From the NCBI GenBank assembly GCA_019915015.1, contig JAHBBC010000011.1, positions 620,001-684,000 of the forward strand: DNA of 64,000 nt, read 5' to 3'. The translations under genes were made by a program, and so were the position numbers. Shown here one piece after another: positions 63,663 to 64,000 of this stretch (positions within the stretch are counted from its first letter, which is position 1; each line of letters starts with the position of its first letter). Source of the DNA: Auriscalpium vulgare. Taxonomy: Eukaryota; Basidiomycota; Agaricomycetes; Russulales; Auriscalpiaceae. A model generated the notes under the pieces. It was not told the origin of the DNA, ran no database searches, and was given only the letters and a program-made list of their open reading frames with translations.

Positions 63663-64000
63663 CCTTGCCTTAGTACGTATCTGTGTATATTGACTGCTTG
63701 CATCCATTCCACCCATCCCATTCCCATCCCATCCCCTGCCACCCCACTTGCTCCCCCTGCCCTTGCCCCTGCCCCTGCCCCTTCCATGCACCATTTTGGC
63801 ATCCCTCGCGCTTGTCTGTCGTCGATGTTAGTCTGCTCCTGTTGGGAATCCAGATGTGATTGGGTCTGAATATGTGTATCGTGTGAGCGGCAGCCAAGCG
63901 GGGAAGCTGACGCCACTCCGCGGGATCTGAGATGGGGCGGCGGCGATGTGGGCGGGGAGTGCCGGTGCTCCACGGTGGGTTAGGCTTTTGGCAAGAGGCC
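63663..64000. other. 3' flank with C-rich (G4-capable) tract
   Basis: Downstream of the last gene there are CCCAT-like repeats (about 63,705-63,745). A run of CCCCTG hexamers follows at about 63,750-63,785. On the minus strand this reads as at least five runs of three or more G with 1-3 base loops. No gene is seen. Confidence 0.5.

Noticed and set aside
1..64000. CRISPR arrays, prophage, operons, integrases or bacterial defence systems
   Set aside because: The DNA is spliced fungal nuclear sequence. No regularly spaced repeats or prokaryotic genes are present.

Overview
The window is nuclear DNA of a filamentous basidiomycete, most likely an Agaricomycete (inference). Genes are dense, on both strands, and split by many introns of about 50-60 bases with GT-AG borders and CTGAC/CTAAC-like branch sites. 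Coding regions are GC-rich at third positions, and the conserved proteins (CRM1, CCT1, NDC80, SF3A1, CAF-1, CDC27) all read as fungal. I see no prokaryotic, organellar or viral segment, no CRISPR array, no recognisable transposon and no convincing tRNA or rRNA gene.

Layout. 0.5-3.6 kb: a decayed PCL-type cyclin (+), then CCT1 chaperonin (-). 4.7-8.3 kb: accessory-looking pair, a secreted two-LysM protein (-) and a 14-helix-type MFS transporter (-). 9.4-12.4 kb: an unknown protein (-) and a MIT/coiled-coil ATG38-like protein (+). 13.2-16.5 kb: MOG1 (-) and kinetochore NDC80 (+). 17.9-20.1 kb: a TmpA-like membrane oxidoreductase (+). 20.8-26.9 kb: a membrane-anchored ERI1-type exonuclease (-), CMS1 (+), mitoribosomal mL60 (-) and SF3A1 (+). 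27.9-31.8 kb: an orphan Pro/Arg-rich protein (-), the tail-anchored E2 UBE2J/Ubc6-like (-) and mitochondrial TACO1/YebC (+). 32.4-37.5 kb: a tandem duplication of a GNAT acetyltransferase gene with its 3' flank. 37.8-42.3 kb: TRM112 (-), exosome RRP45 (+), an F-box protein (+) and a small CBP4-like protein (+). 42.6-46.9 kb: clamp-loader RFC4/Rfc2 (-) divergent from CAF-1 large subunit (+). 47.1-57.0 kb: an aromatic-acid-exporter-like membrane protein (-), SPC24 (-) and exportin CRM1 (-). 57.4-63.7 kb: an MDR-type reductase (+), a doubtful small gene (-), APC/C subunit CDC27 (+) and an acidic unknown protein (+).

Most genes are housekeeping genes arranged as divergent pairs with short shared promoters (about 70-410 bp). 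Cell-cycle genes are over-represented (NDC80, SPC24, CDC27, RFC4, CAF-1, cyclin relic). ACGCGT (MCB/MBF-type) motifs sit in several of their promoters: three within 59 bp upstream of SPC24, two between RFC4 and CAF-1, and one upstream of NDC80.

I did not find a clear new biological system. The most noteworthy items are the GNAT tandem duplication, the microexons of the UBE2J gene (one carrying the catalytic Cys), two GC-AG introns, the membrane-anchored ERI1-like exonuclease, a perfect 11-bp inverted repeat containing ACGCGT, and the cyclin relic. Exon models were joined by hand from splice signals and protein continuity. Gene ends are firmer than internal borders.
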